DNA of 64,000 nt from Rutidosis leptorrhynchoides (Eukaryota; Streptophyta; Magnoliopsida; Asterales; Asteraceae): the NCBI RefSeq assembly GCF_046630445.1, contig NC_092340.1, positions 38,626,501 to 38,690,500 of the forward strand, given 5' to 3'. The notes under the pieces are model-generated. The model worked only from the letters and a program-made list of their open reading frames with translations, was not told the origin of the DNA and searched no databases. The stretch's first letter is position 1; each line of letters begins with the position of its first letter. This document shows positions 1-13,600 of this stretch, piece by piece. Position numbers and translations under genes: made by a program.

Positions 1-171
1 AAAAACGTATCTATTGCAAATAGCATATTTCAAATTCAGAGTAACATGTCGATGCCAAATACACCGAAAATCAAATTTTCAAATCTCTGTTTTCTCTCAT
101 CATTTCAATGTTTTTTTTTATCTAATTTTATAGTTCTAAAACAGGCAAAAGACTGGTCATATCTAATTTTG

Positions 172-594
172 CAGTGGGTCTGCACCTTAGCCCTTTCCTT
201 TTTGCTTTGATCCTTGACGAGTTGTCTCGAGGAATACAAGAGAACATCCCTTGGAGTCTGATTTTTGCCGATGATATTGTGCTTGTTGCGGATTCCAAGG
301 AAGAGCTTAATAGAAGACTAGAACAATGGAGGGATGCCTTAGAACAAAATGGTCTACGGATCAGCAGGCAAAAGACGGAATATCTTAGGTGTGATTTCGG
401 TAGGGTTGAGGATGAACAAAATGTTGGAGTGAATGTCAGCATTGGGGACCAGATCTTGCATCCACAAGATTCGTTTAGATATCTAGGCTCGGTCCTCCAC
501 AAATCGGGGAGGATAGACGAGGACGTGACCCATCGTATTAAGGTAGGTTGGTTGAAGTGGAGGGCAGCGAAAGGGGTCTTATGCGACAAGAAGA
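172..594 (+). pseudogene. RTE-type LINE reverse transcriptase fragment
   Basis: An open stretch encodes the central and C-terminal part of a non-LTR reverse transcriptase. The catalytic box reads SLIFADDIVLVADS, preceded by LHLSPFLFALILDELS, and followed by FRYLGSVLHKSGRIDEDVTHRI and GWLKWRSA-like VGWLKWRAAKGVLCDKK (split here to keep motifs short). This order and wording are typical of plant RTE-clade LINE enzymes, which copy their own RNA into nicked genomic DNA. The N-terminal fingers, the endonuclease and the C-terminal end are missing. It stops at a 159-bp foldback insert; a weak continuation (codons for RFYK) may follow at about 757. It is a dead fragment, not a host gene. Confidence 0.8.
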
Positions 595-753
595 TGTTAG
601 ATGGACTCCCCTTGGGCTAATTCCTCTCATAAGCCGATGCAGTACATATAAATAAGTAGTAGAGCTATAACAAAACCTAATGGGCTAAATGTATGTAAAC
701 AGGCCCTTATAAATAAATGTAATCTAATTAGCCCAAGGGGAGTCCATCTAACA
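595..753. mobile_element. 159-bp foldback (MITE-like) insert
   Basis: The two ends are perfect inverted repeats of 28 bp, starting TGTTAGATGGACTCCCCTTG at 595 and ending with its reverse complement at 753, around a loop of about 100 bp. It interrupts the LINE reverse transcriptase. No target-site duplication is clear, so the superfamily is open. The TG...CA ends would also fit a very small LTR-like unit, but the long inverted ends favour a foldback or MITE. Confidence 0.6.
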
Positions 754-904
754 AGTAAGATTCTACAAAAATAAATACCTTTCGCCTAGATTTATAAGTA
801 GGATTTATAAATGAATAAGATTGTCCAATTTCTTATTGTTTAAGCCTATATTTTAGAAACAACTGTTAAAAGTTGGAACATATACACCTACAGGCTGCAT
901 CAAT
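754..904. other. short AT-rich spacer
   Basis: I see no gene here. The first bases may be a decayed continuation of the LINE fragment to the left; the rest is AT-rich sequence up to the start of the APO-like duplication. Confidence 0.4.
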
Positions 905-2470
905 AGCAATTGGATTATGTAGTGCCATATAATTTGAGCGATGTACGGCACACGAATAAAAAAAATGGACGACATAAAACTTTCATACAACTAGTGTTAT
1001 AATTCAACAAGGGCATGCAGCAACATAAACATATTTTGACCTGTTTAGTCAACCAGTCCAGCCCGCCCAAAGTGCCACCTCTATGTAACAAGATCCAGTT
1101 CATCAAGAAACAGAGGAACAACGTCTAATCTCATCATACTCCTATATTGGATCGGATTAGGTGCACCAGCTTGCACACACAGTTCAACAACTGGTGGAGC
1201 TTTACCATAATATCTCTTCAAATCATTAGAAAACGGCGGGCCCAACGGGTCAGACACATGCCACACGTAATTGGGTCCCACTACATCAAATATCGTCGCT
1301 TCTTGCCAAGCATGCATACCATTTCGAGACTGATGTTTTAATGCCCTACAGTTCCTTACTTTATGCCCTTTTGGACCAACATAATCGTTCATTTGTTCAA
1401 AAACTCTAAAATTAGTTTAAATTCATATTTAAATTGTTGACCAAATTTGACTGTAACCGACTCTGACCAACAAATCCAATTTTGACTTATTAATCGACGT
1501 TGACCGGTTAATTAAACAGATTTTGGAAAATCGAATCGGTCTGTTCGTAAAAAGAAGTGATTGGGGATTAATCAGGAGTAATCGGGGTTCTTTACTAGTT
1601 CCAAGATTTAATTAGGAACTGATATTCAACCAACTCGGTCTATTTTTACAGCCAACTTTTTTAGTTTACACATTCAGACCATTTGAAATATAACAATAAC
1701 CTGATTTGACCTTATTAAAAGTAAATGGTTCAGAATTGTCACCTTTATGGATTTATAAGCAATCAAACAGACAAAGAAAAGGGATACATAAATACACAAT
1801 CATGACATGTTATAGTTTAGAATTCACATAAGCTGAATTTATGATTTAAAAAAATAAGAAAGTCATGTATGTTCATGTTGGTGTATAGAGAACAATCAGA
1901 TTTGGATTCCTTTTGTATATTACCAAGTGATCTATTATATCTATATATAACTTATAATGCTGAAACTATTTAGGTACCTGCATCGAAGAACTGGAATGGA
2001 CTTCAAAAGGTGCGATAACAAGAAACGGGAACCTGGATAGAAGAAACATGTCGATTATTCACTAATCAGTTAGTAAACATTCATACAAGATGATAATTAA
2101 AATAGTTCAGGTTGTGTTTATGCGTATACACTTTTTACAAACACCTATGAGAAATGCACCAAATTTTGCAAACTATCAGCAAACAGACAAGCTAAACACA
2201 AATCTCTGGCCATGAATTCTGTAAATTCCTAAACTCAAAAACACATAATCAAGCCCTAACTCCAAGTTACAAACTAATTGTACTAAAAGCTTATTCAGAT
2301 TAAAATGTTTACAAGTACAGTAACATCATCATTGTACAAGCATACCTGTACAGCGATGCTACAACTAGAAAGTGGTGGTCCGGTGGTCGACGGCAGTGAA
2401 CCGGAACAGAGGGAGATGAAGAGCGGTGGTCGCAGAAAGGTATATACCTGGAGTGGAAGTGTATCGGGGC
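905..2470 (-). pseudogene. decayed APO-family gene copy
   Basis: This segment matches the APO gene at 50.6-52.6 kb on the same strand. The best piece, 1083-1392, encodes the second APO repeat from GPKGHKVRNC through HQSRNGMHAWQEATIFDVVG to YRSMMRLDVV, nearly as in the intact gene. Further matches cover the exon-intron border (about 1910-2035), the 5' leader intron and the 5' leader splice donor (about 2440-2460). Between them the copy has lost the first APO repeat with the linker (about 500 bp of unrelated sequence sits at 1393-1900) and nearly all of coding exon 1. It cannot make an APO protein. What remains most likely marks an old local duplication now spread apart by transposons. Confidence 0.85.
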
Positions 2471-4025
2471 CGACGGTTATAAAGAGGAATAGAAGAGTCG
2501 CGGTGGAGCCAAACACAGTGAGCTTGATGATTTTGTTCGTGAATTGGGGTGTACAACTCAAGCAACATCTAAGAATACATCAAAGCACAAATCAAGAAAA
2601 CTCTAACAACCAAAACTCCAACAAAAAATCAAGAAAAGATGGACAACAGATCAACTCAAAAAGGAAGATTGTTAGGACAATGAATGTTGATGTAGTTTGT
2701 ATAGTTTTTAATATATTGCATTTTAATAATTTTAAATACTAGTTAAGTATGGCTAGCTAGTGATGAAGCTTGAACTATAGATACCTCATCACTACTACAT
2801 GTACTTCGTAATAACTTTTGCCAAATTCACTACTAACATGTAGTCCGTAATTACTAGTCTCGACCTAGACCCGACCGTCAGAACTCTGTCTCGCGTCTTT
2901 TGCAAAACTTGTTCTATTTTACCACATTACAACAAAAAAATTGTTAGCACTTTACTTGCATTCTAGAACTAAAAACCACTTGCACTCCACCTACCCGAAT
3001 TAGCTCTCCCACTTTATTTCTTTCCCACTTACACCTACCCCATTCAATTCCATCATCAATCTATATAGAGTAAATAATCAGGATGAAGAAGAAAAGGTAT
3101 GGATTTGTTTATATCATATACTTAAAAAATGACATTAACAGTTATCACGATCTTTACCTGCTTGTTTTTCAAGTCAGCTCTCAAGTCTCTTCACCCTGCT
3201 TGCGGACTGTGCCCAATTCTCCTGTATAGCTCGAGTGTATTTGGTAGTCTTGAGAAGGTGTCTGATGTTGTGTTTTTGATTTATTTCTATAGGGCCTATA
3301 ATATATGGTTCCTAATTGTTGCATCTGTTTATAAATTTGGTTAATAAAAGTGATTTGCTTTTCTTAAAAAAATGACATAAACAGTTAGAAAAAGAAGATG
3401 AAGAAGAAAAGGGGATTTAGAGGATAATGGTTGCACTGAACCATTTAGAGATACTCCAAGAGGGGAACCGTTCAGTGTTCGTTCAGTACCATTCTTTCAT
3501 TTAGAGGCACACATCAAACGCACTGAACACTTACCGATTCAGTGTTAAGTGCTGAATGATTCCATTCAGAATCAAACAAACACACCAGTCAAGTTTTGAA
3601 ATCGAAACATGGGTGGGGTGGGGTGGGCTGGGCTGGGGTGGGCTGGGTTATCCATTCCATGGGTAATAATCATTTTTATTAAGGAATGTTGGCCTAGTAG
3701 TAGTAGTAGTACTAAAATAAAGAACCGGCACTTTTCATTCGTCTCTCCTACACATCCCAGATCTGGATCTGCAAAGCAAAATATAACAGGTATTTTCTAT
3801 CTATTTTTTCATTGAATTGAATTATTGTTGTTGAGATTTTCATCTTGTTTATCGGATTAGGGTTTTGTAATGAAATATACTTTACTGATTAATTGTTTTA
3901 CAGAAATCATATTTGGTAGTTAAGCTTGATTTTCTGTTTATTTTTGCGATAAAAAAATAATACTGATGTGTTGGTATATGCATAAAGTAAAGCTTTTTGA
4001 ATTAACATTATTTAGTAGCAGGTTA
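2471..4025. other. intergenic sequence, no gene seen
   Basis: AT-rich spacer with no convincing gene. At about 3420-3590 there are repeats of the words CTGAACCATT, TTCAGTG and CATTCAGAATCAAACAAACAC, which resemble the interior and one end of the MITE at 18839-19224; this is probably a decayed relative. A short GGGTGGGCTGG-type run lies at 3609-3650. Several short open frames exist but none has a recognisable domain. Confidence 0.45.
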
Positions 4026-4028
4026 TAA

Positions 4029-4410
4029 GACCACTCCCAACCATGGCGACGTCATGGCCACTTCCTCAGCGCCACATCAGCTTTCTCTCTCCTCCTTTCT
4101 CACCACTTCCTCCCATAACACTCCCATAACATACTATTGCCAACCATGATATACTCCATCTTCATCACATACCCCACAAAATTAATTAAATACATAAGGT
4201 ACAAGGTGTTTATGCTGAGGTACAAGTAAATAATGCAAAGAATTAAAGAAAGAGAAAAGAAGCTCGTGCTGGAAGAAGTCTTGGGGAAGAAAAGTTGCAG
4301 GGCGAGAGAAGTGAGGGCGAGGTGAGGGCTTGTGAGGGCATACAATTGCCAATGGAGCCCTCGAGGACAAGCAAGAATGGCGGTCCGAGGAAGAAGCGTT
4401 GGGAGTGGTC
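4029..4410. mobile_element. Tourist-like MITE (PIF/Harbinger type)
   Basis: The ends are perfect 13-bp inverted repeats, GACCACTCCCAAC at 4029 and its complement ending at 4410. Both sides are flanked by TAA (4026-4028 and 4411-4413), the three-base target duplication used by PIF/Harbinger elements. There is no transposase, so it is non-autonomous. It lies upstream of the unrecognised gene whose first exon begins at 4684. Confidence 0.75.
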
Positions 4411-4413
4411 TAA

Positions 4414-4683
4414 AGGGAGGATTATCTAGCTTATTATTTCTGCACCTGATTAGTATAGTTGGTTTTACTTTTTAATTTAATTTTACTTTTTTAAACATCT
4501 CCACCGGATGTTTGATCCATTGGAGCTCTAGTAATTGCCCAGAAACAAAAAAATATTGAAAAATTGATGTATATGTATTTTGGGGTTAAATTATTATTAT
4601 TTAATTTTTTATTTTTTTTTTAAAAAAAATATAATAATATCCAGCCAACTGATGTTTTATAATAATTTCCCAGAGACAAAAGG
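4414..4683. other. upstream flank shared by the two gene copies
   Basis: From about 4454 this sequence aligns with 18165-18375, just upstream of the second gene copy (shared words include CATCTCCACCGGATGTTTGA). It presumably holds the promoter and 5' leader of the gene at 4684, but I see no clear TATA box that I would call. Confidence 0.5.
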
Positions 4684-7600
4684 ATGAAAAATGCGCGTGC
4701 GCGTCTTCCCTCTCCTCGTCCCTTTCCGCTGTGTGAGTATTATAATGAACTTGATGATCTTCAAAGAAAGGATCCGGAAAAAATGGAGCGTGCCATTACA
4801 GAAATCATAAGACAGAGTAATATCTACTACAGTATTTGTTTTCAATTCTTTAATTTTATGTCTCCAATTTAACACTCTTTACTTAGGCATTGTTGAAATA
4901 TTAATATTTTTCTAGATTAATCTACAATTAACTAATACTTACTAGTAGTAGATATTTTAGTACAGATTAACTAGAAGGCAGTAGAAGTGCTACTCAAAAT
5001 ATCGGAATGTGCTAGAACCATTTGATCACGTACATTGTGAGCCTATAAATAGGCAAGAAGACTTGCAAAATCCATGTACAAAAACACAACAAAATTTCAA
5101 GAAATAAAAATCATTCCTTTCTAAACACTAACACTAAGTCTTCATATTCTATAAAACATCCCCTCACTTACAACAACAATTCAACTAATCAATAAACAAT
5201 CCTAACTAAAACTAATCAATCACATTCAACTAAATCAAAACACTATAACCATTTTAACAAGTGGTATCAAGAGCCATTTTGGGCGTTCGTTCGAATACAC
5301 CATGACTACCGTCGGTGCGTACAATATTCCCGTCCCCATCCTTGATGGTGATAACTATGATTTTTGGAGTATCCGAATGAAGACATATTTCCAAGCACAA
5401 AGCTTGTGGGATATTGTCGAAGTCGGGGTTACAACTCCAAAAGACGTCGAAACTCTGTCCGCAGAAGAACAAGAAAAATACAACAAAAATGTTGTAAGAA
5501 ATGCTGCTGCTCTAGGCTATATTCAACAAGCCTTGACACCGTCTATCTTTCCACGAATCATAGGAGCTACGACAGCCAAAGAGGCGTGGAAAATCCTTCA
5601 AGAAGAATTTCAAGGAAATGCCAAGGTGAGATCTGTCAAATTACTAACTCTACGACGAGATTTTGAAAATTTAAATATGAAAAAGACCGAGACCGTTAAA
5701 GATTACTATTCTAGAATTAAAGAAATAGTAAATCAAATGAGAGCCTATGGAGATAATATAACTGATAAAAGGATCGTAGAAAAAATACTCATCAGTATGA
5801 CCGAAAAATACGATCATGTCATTACTGCTATCGAAGAGTCGAAAGACATCGAGACTCTGTCGGTACCAGAATTAATTGGCTCTCTTGAAGCATATGAGGC
5901 TAGACTGATTCGGCGTAGTGAAAACTCACTCGAAAGTGCCTTTCAGTCTAAACTCAAAATAAGGTCTCAAAAATCTAATAATGGGGGGAAAAGAATTCTT
6001 GAAGAAAATTCGAGAGGAGGAGCAAAACCCAGAACCGGGTTCGATCAAAAAAGAAAAAGCTACCCTCCATGTGGTATTTGCAAAAGGACAAACCACTTGG
6101 AGAAAGATTGTTTCCACAAAGGGAAACCACAATGCAATAACTGCAAAAGATTTGGGCATCTAGAAAAAGATTGTCGTTTAAAACAAAATCATCGAGCTAA
6201 CTTCACGGAAGAAAGTGAAGATATACCGGAGAACAAAAATCAGCTATTCTATGCCTGTCATGTCGCAAATAAACAGAGGGACGATACTTGGTTGATCGAC
6301 AGTGGGTGCAGCAACCACATGACAGGAGATGAAAAGTTATTTGATAGTATCAACACGTCCGTAAAGTCCCGCGTCAAACTAGGGAATGGAGCGCTTGTTG
6401 ACACTAAAGGCAAAGGTACGATAACTGTTCAAACTAATAACGTCACTCGATCTGTTAATGACGTTCTTTTAGTACCAAGCTTAGCGAGTAACTTGCTAAG
6501 TGTTGGACAAATGATGGAGCACGGCTACTCTTTACTCTTCGAAGACAAATCATGTGTTATTCGTGACAAGAAAAACAATTATAAATTAATAGCCGAGGTG
6601 CCAATGGAGAATCGAAATTTTCCGCTTCGTTGGCAGTATATCAGAGACACAGCCATGAAAGTTCAAGTTGAAGAATCATGGCTATGGCATCGAAGATTTG
6701 GCCACTTTAACTTTCACGCACTAAAAATCCTCCAACAGAAGAATATGATGAGAGACTTGCCGAACATAGAAGAGATCACCGACACGTGTGAAAGCTGTAT
6801 GATGGGCAAGCAACATCGAAAACCTTTCCCTCGTGACAAAGCTTGGAGAGCGAAAGGTATACTGGAGCTGGTGCACACCGACATTTGTGGACCAATGAGG
6901 ACCCCGTCTCTTAACCAAAACAGGTACTTTATTCTCTTCATCGATGACTATTCTAGAATGACGTGGGTGTACTTCATGCGTGAAAAATCTGAAGTATTTA
7001 CTATATTCAAGAAGTTCAAGAATTACGTAGAAAAGACTAGTGGCCACTATATAAAAACACTAAGAAGTGATAGAGGAAAAGAATACACCTCTACACAATT
7101 TAATAAATTCTGTGAAGATGAAGGTGTTAAACGCCAACTCACTATTGTTTACGCCCCTGAACAAAATGGCGTCTCTGAACGCAAAAACAGAACTGTAATG
7201 GAAATGGCCAAAACAATGATACACGAAAAAGGCCTTCCAAACAGTTTCTGGGCCGAAGCTGTATACACGGCTGTATATATACTAAATCGATGTCCCACGA
7301 AAGCCGTAGAAAACAAGACTCCGATAGAGGCATGGAGTGGAAGGAAACCGTCGGCGAAACATCTGCGAGTATTTGGGAGTATTTGCTACAACCATGTTCC
7401 TAAGGAGAAACGTCACAAACTCCAAGAAAATTCAGAAAAAGGAATATTTTTGGGCTATAGCACACAGTCAAAAGGCTATCGAGTCTATAACCTGAAGACT
7501 AATAACATCGTGATAAGCCGAGACGTGGAGTTTGACGAAGACGCTTCTTGGAACTGGGAGAAAGACAAAGTTGAAAAACAAACATATCTGCCGCAGATAT

Positions 7601-10600
7601 CTATGGAAACTCCAGCTGAATAACCACTACAAATGGAGCATTCTAGACAACAGGAAAGCACCGGAGAAATGGGCCCTACTACGCCAACTTCTCCGTCAGC
7701 AACACTACCATTAGCACAAGACGAATCAAGTCCAGAGTCAACACCTGGAAGAGCTAAAAAGTTAACAGAGGTATACGAGACTTGCAACTATTGAACCCGA
7801 AAGCTATGAAGTTGCATCCAAAGATGAAAAGTGGGTGGCTGCTATGAACGAAGAAATCAGAATGATTGAGAAAAACAACACATGGGAGTTAGTTGATCCT
7901 CCAGAAAAATAAAGAAATCATTGGAGTTAAATGGGTTTACAAAACAAAGCTCAACCCTGACGGTTCTATACAAAAACATAAAGCAAGGCTAGTAGCTAAA
8001 GGCTACTCACAACAACAAGGAGTCGACTACAACGAAACTTTTGCACCAGTAGCTCGACTAGACACTATAAGAGCAATTGTGGCATTAGCAGCTCAACGAA
8101 GGTGGAAGATTCACCAACTAGATGTAAAATCAGCCTTTCTAAATGGATTTCTCGAAGAAGAGATATACATCGAGCAACCACAAGAGTTCATTTAGAAAGG
8201 AAAAGAAGACCAAGTCATGAAGCTAAAGAAAGCTCTATATGGACTTAAACAAGCACCACGTGCTTGGTATAGCCGCATTGACAGCTACTTCACAAGTTCA
8301 GTATTCAGGAGGAGCCAAAGTGAGGCCACACTCTATATCAAAACCCAAGGTAACTCTGACACTCTCATTATTTCCTTGTATGTTGATGATCTTATATATA
8401 CGGGAAACAATGAGAGAATGATACAAGAGTTTAAGGAAGACATGATGAAAACGTTCGAAATGAGCGACCTTGGTTTGATGCGCTATTTTCTTGGCATCGA
8501 AATCAGTCAAGAAAAGGAAGGCATCTTCATATGCCAAAGGAAATACACATAAAATCTCCTGAAAAAGTTTAAACTATACGGTTGTAAAACCGTCGCGACG
8601 CCACTAGTTGCCAATGAGAAGATGAGACAAGAAGATGGATCGGAGAAAGCAGACGCTTCAAGATTCAGAAGTCTCATCGGAAGTCTACTTTATCTGACAG
8701 CAACAAGGCCAGATATTATGTACGCAACGAGTTTATTATCCAGGTACATGAAAAACCCTACTCAAATACATTACGGAGCTTCTAAAAGAATATTAAGATA
8801 CTTGCAAGGTACCATGGACTATGGAATATGGTACAAGCCCACTATAGATTCGAAGCTTCATGGATACACTGACAGTGATTGGGCCGGATCGGTGGATGAC
8901 ATGAGAAGTACTTCCGGATACGCATTCACACTTGGATCTGGTGCATTCTCATGGACATCAAAGAAACAAGAAACGGTGGCACAATCGTCAGCCGAAGCCG
9001 AGTACATCGCAGCCGCTAACTCAGCTAATCAAGCTATATGGCTAAGGAGAATTCTAGAAGACATGGGCGAAAAACAAGACGAAGCTACAAAAATATTTTG
9101 CGACAACAAGTATGCAATTGCGATGACAAAAAATCCAGTGTTTCATGGCAGAACAAAACATATTGACATCAAGTATCACTTTCTGCGAGAAAGCTCAGCC
9201 AAGAAAGATATTGAATTACAATACTGCAAGACCGAAGAGCAGATTGCAGATATTTTCACCAAAGCACTGCCAAGACCAAAGTTCGAGCTCTTACGCAACA
9301 TGCTGGGAGTAATACCGAAAAACATTAAGGAGGAGTGTTGAAATATTAATGTTTTTTCTAGATTAATCTAGAATTAACTAATACTTACTAATAGTAGATA
9401 TTTTAGTAGAGATTAACTAGAAGGTAGTAGAAGTGCTACTCAAAATATCGGAATGTGCTAGAACCATTTGATCACGTACATTGTGAGCCTATAAATAGGC
9501 AAGAAGACTTGCAAAATTCATGTACAAAAACACAACAAAATTTCAAGAAATAAAAACCATCTATACTATATAATAAAATGGAGTTGACGCTGAAGTCATT
9601 ACGTGTTTTATAGAGTTGTAACATGTGTTTTAATGGTTGTAACATAGAAATTTGATGATGTCATAGTTAATTAATTATTTTATAATTAAATAAATTACCA
9701 GTCAGTTGATTACGCTTATTAAAATACAGTTTTTGTTACGAAAAGTAATTAAAAATTTAATACTCTGTCCTACTTTTTCTATTTACTAGAAGCATTTCAA
9801 TACATAGAGTGCAAATAGTAAATGCGTGCAAGGTACTGAAGCATTTTTGAAAAAATAAAGAGAGCCTTGCACGCCACATCATTACCACCGTCCAAAATTA
9901 TATTTTTTAAATAAAACCTTTTTCACTTCATCTTCTTTTGTTCTCCTTTTTCATCTTCTCTTCTCAATACAAAATGAAAACTTTTTTCGTTTGTTTCTCC
10001 TCTTGATTTATTTAACTGAATCAATAAGCGAAATCCATCTATACATTCTAAGACAAACAATCAAGAGTGTGCTTCTTGAGGAACTAATTAAGTCGACTTA
10101 TACATTCAAAGACAAACTGTTTGATGAAATGTCCATAAGAAGATTTATAAGGTATGGTTGCTTTCTTTTTAGATTACTGGCTAGAGCCATGATTCAATTT
10201 TATGCGGATGATGAGTTGCAACTGCTTCGAATTTTGTATTGATTTAACAGAGATATTGTTGGGTATTATTTTGAAGATCTGATATCCGCATATACAATCA
10301 AAGATATGTATAGTTGCTCTTAATATTGAATTTACCTTCATTTAATTATTTATTTTGAGTAATTCTCTCTTGCATACTAGCTGTTTGATGAAATGCTTGA
10401 ATGAAAAATAGTACACCGTATTGTGTTTTGTACGAGATTTGTTAATCATTTATTGTACATTCCTCATTTTGATGTTTTATTTATCAATATTTGTATTTTT
10501 GGATGCTCGATAAAGATTTCTACTTGATAGTTTGAGTCAATTTTATTGATGAAATGTTGATACTTCAAATTGGTAGACTCAAGTAAACAGAAACTTAACA

Positions 10601-13600
10601 TTGTAAATTAAGCATTATGTAATGTGGTAATATGGAGGTTTATGAAATGGTTAAGGCAGAGAAGGAAGACGTATCGCGCTAAACCAATACTAACATTGTA
10701 TCATTGATCATGAACTTTCTACAACTAATTCTTTATTTTTTTGTTTTGTAGTTGTGTGAAGTTAAAGTGCACATTGTGGGATGAATTTGCTTAGCTGTTT
10801 CATAGCGGCCAAAACTAATGAATATAATGTTGTGCTCTTACTTCAAATTGGTAGACTTACTGGAAAGGTACAATCAAAAGCATGTTTTATGTTGTTTTAG
10901 TGACTAGGCGGTGCATGTTTTATGTTGCATTTGATCAGACACAACAATTTTTTAAGAGGTTATAATTGTTGTGATTGTATTTTATGATTTTTTACAGGTT
11001 GATTAACCCTAAGAGTTAATGACACAAGAGATTGAAGTTATATACGACCATGAACTGACCAAAATGAGTAACTCATCTGATCAAATAGGGTACTTTTGAC
11101 TTCAGCAACATCATATTTACAATGTTTTCAAATGGCAAGTAATTTTACCCATCTACCCATTTTACCACTGGTTTAGTGAAATTGTATTGTTATCCATAAA
11201 GCATAATCTTAGATTTAGTGATGAAGTTTACTTAAATAAATTATAATGGTCTATTATTATAACTATCTACACTGTTGACAGGAATATTATTTTACGCAAT
11301 AAATTTACCATGTTAATCTTATCTATGAGTTCAACAATTGTCAGGTAGTTGGCATCCAAATTTATTTGATTTTTATTTTGCGCATTCTATCATAAATAAG
11401 GTCTAATGAGTGATTAATCTGTAAATGGTATTTGAGGTAAATTTAATAGTTTTATCATCGTTTGGGAAGTAACAGTTTTATTCTCTTTTCCAGACTTTGA
11501 AGTGTGTTGTATTTTTTCCATCAATGTACTATATTTAATATTATTTAGTCTGCATATGTATGTATCTATTTATGACCAAATGTAGATGTCAGACACATCA
11601 ACAATAGTTTTTTTGTAAAACATAGACCTTTAACTACGACACACTTCTAGATCTTTGAATATAGATCTTTCATTTTTAGATGCGTTAGTTGATTATGATG
11701 ATGTGTATTTGTCTACAATGTTCCAGGAATTTTACAAGTTCAAAATCATATCTCTAGCTGCAAGGTCAATGAGAAGCGTAATTGATAAGATTTTGGATGC
11801 TACAGAGGTATGACATGTTCAAGTCTCGGCCATATGCTACAGTATCCTCGCTACTCATTGTATGGTTCACTTCTTTACACACATACTTATACATTGGCCA
11901 GCCTCTACATTTCATAACCCACATTAATCTTGCGTTTTGAAATCACAAAGAATGTTAAATTTACTACAACTAATGTAAAAGTTTCACCAAGAAGTGTTTG
12001 TAGATATTGTAAAAGTTTCAATCCGTATATTTGGTCAGCATGTTTATTGTACATTTTTTGGTCAACATTTTTTAATCTACATTCTTTTGTTCTATTTTTG
12101 GTTCTACATATTTTGTTCCATCACAATGGTTTTTAACCAAGCCCGTGAATTCACGGGTCAATTAACTAGTTCCTTTCTAAACACTAACACTAAGTCTTCA
12201 TATTCTATAAAACATCCCCTCACTTACAACAACAATTCAACTAATCAATAAACAATCCTAACTAAAACTAATCAATCACATTCAACTAAATCAAAACACT
12301 ATAACTATTTTAACAGGCATAAAACAGCTTTAACAAGTTACGGTTAGCAATGCAAAAATCTCCTCATAAATATGCACTTTAACAAGTTGCAAGTCAATCT
12401 ATATGAAAGAGTTTGTTTTGATAAAAACAGAGTTTCTAACATACAAATACAAATACAAATACCCACCAAACTAAAATCCCCCATTTTTGAACACCACAAA
12501 CCACAAGATTGACTCTCCTTTGCTGTGTTTATGCATCATTTTACTATATTGTTATTTATTTATTTATTATGAATAAATAAATGAATAATATAATATTTTT
12601 TATTATGAATTATTAATTAATTAATTAATTAATTATTGTTAATATTATATGTTTGTTCAGTTCGAGTAGCTGACTTCAAAAAAAGAGGTACCTGCGGTGT
12701 TCACTACACCCCGAAATCTATAAGAGATACAACAGAATCAACTTGTTGTAAGTAAAACTAAATGTTCTGATCTTATGGTTTTACACCATATAGTTAACAA
12801 ATATTAACCCACTCTCGGAAATTAATTGGCTGGAAATACTAAATTTACATATACTTATTTTTAGATACTGAGGCTGAACACTGTGTGTATAAAGTAAACG
12901 CCAATCTATACCTAGCTGACATGTTCAAGGTTTTGAACCCCGCTTCCGGTATGTTTTGCTGTAACTATTCAACCTTTTTTTTTTGGTGGTTGTTGTAAAA
13001 AAGTTCTTGATTTATAAATAATTTTGTCTGATTATATAATATAGACATTATATTACTTGTGTGCTCAAATCGTAAATAAGCTGAAATTAGACTTGGCTGG
13101 CTAATGATGGATGGTATACTTGTTTTGTTTATATTTAATTAATTAATAATTAATAATTAATAGGGAAGGTAGATGAAGACTATACTGCATGTGTGATGCA
13201 CCGCTACCGCAAGAATCAAAGTGACTCGAAGGGTAACTGCTTTGGCTACAACTTTTGATAAATTGTCTAAATCCCATTTTTATTATCTTGAGATTAGAAT
13301 TAGATAAGATAATTATTATTATGCTCAAATCGCAAATAAGCTGAAATTAGACTTGGCTGGCTAATGATGGATGGTATACTTGTTTTATTTATTTTATATT
13401 TAATTAATTAATAATTAATAATTAATAGGGGAGGTAGATGACTATACTAAACATGTGATGTTGCTCTACCGCAAGATACAAAGTGAATCAAGTGTAACTG
13501 CTTTGGCTACTAGTTTTGGTAAACTTCTTAAATCTTATTCTTATTATCTTGAGATTTGAATTAGATTAAATAGATGGTTGTCATAATTACTCTTTTGTTT

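Larger units (their letters stand above)
4891..12317 (+). mobile_element. Ty1/Copia LTR retrotransposon, broken
   Basis: A Copia-type element lies in intron 1 of the unrecognised gene. LTRs are 4891-5259 and 9336-12317, the second lengthened by a 2610-bp Helitron. The five-base target duplication GGCAT sits at 4886-4890 and 12318-12322. The primer binding site at about 5262-5275 reads TGGTATCAAGAGCC, close to the usual initiator-Met tRNA site. A purine-rich tract, AAGGAGGAG, precedes the 3' LTR. The domain order gag, protease, integrase, reverse transcriptase, RNase H defines Copia. The LTRs differ at about ten sites in 370 by eye, roughly one million years at common plant rates. The coding region carries a few breaks (about three or four), so it is a fossil. 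Confidence 0.93.
9336..12317 (+). repeat. Copia 3' LTR split by a Helitron
   Basis: The LTR pieces are 9336-9559 and 12170-12317, together about 372 bp against 369 bp for the 5' LTR. The Helitron sits between the A and T of the 5' LTR word AAATCATTCC, so its insertion is later than that of the Copia element. Confidence 0.92.

Noticed and set aside
3129-3344. 71-codon open frame, hydrophobic
   Set aside because: No recognisable family, no splice or start support; could be chance in AT-rich sequence.
9991-10242. 83-codon open frame in the Helitron
   Set aside because: No domain, no matching exon in the RPA gene and AT-rich composition; likely chance.
11930-12251. Two open frames crossing the Helitron 3' end
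   Set aside because: One runs across the insertion border into the Copia LTR, so it cannot be an old gene.
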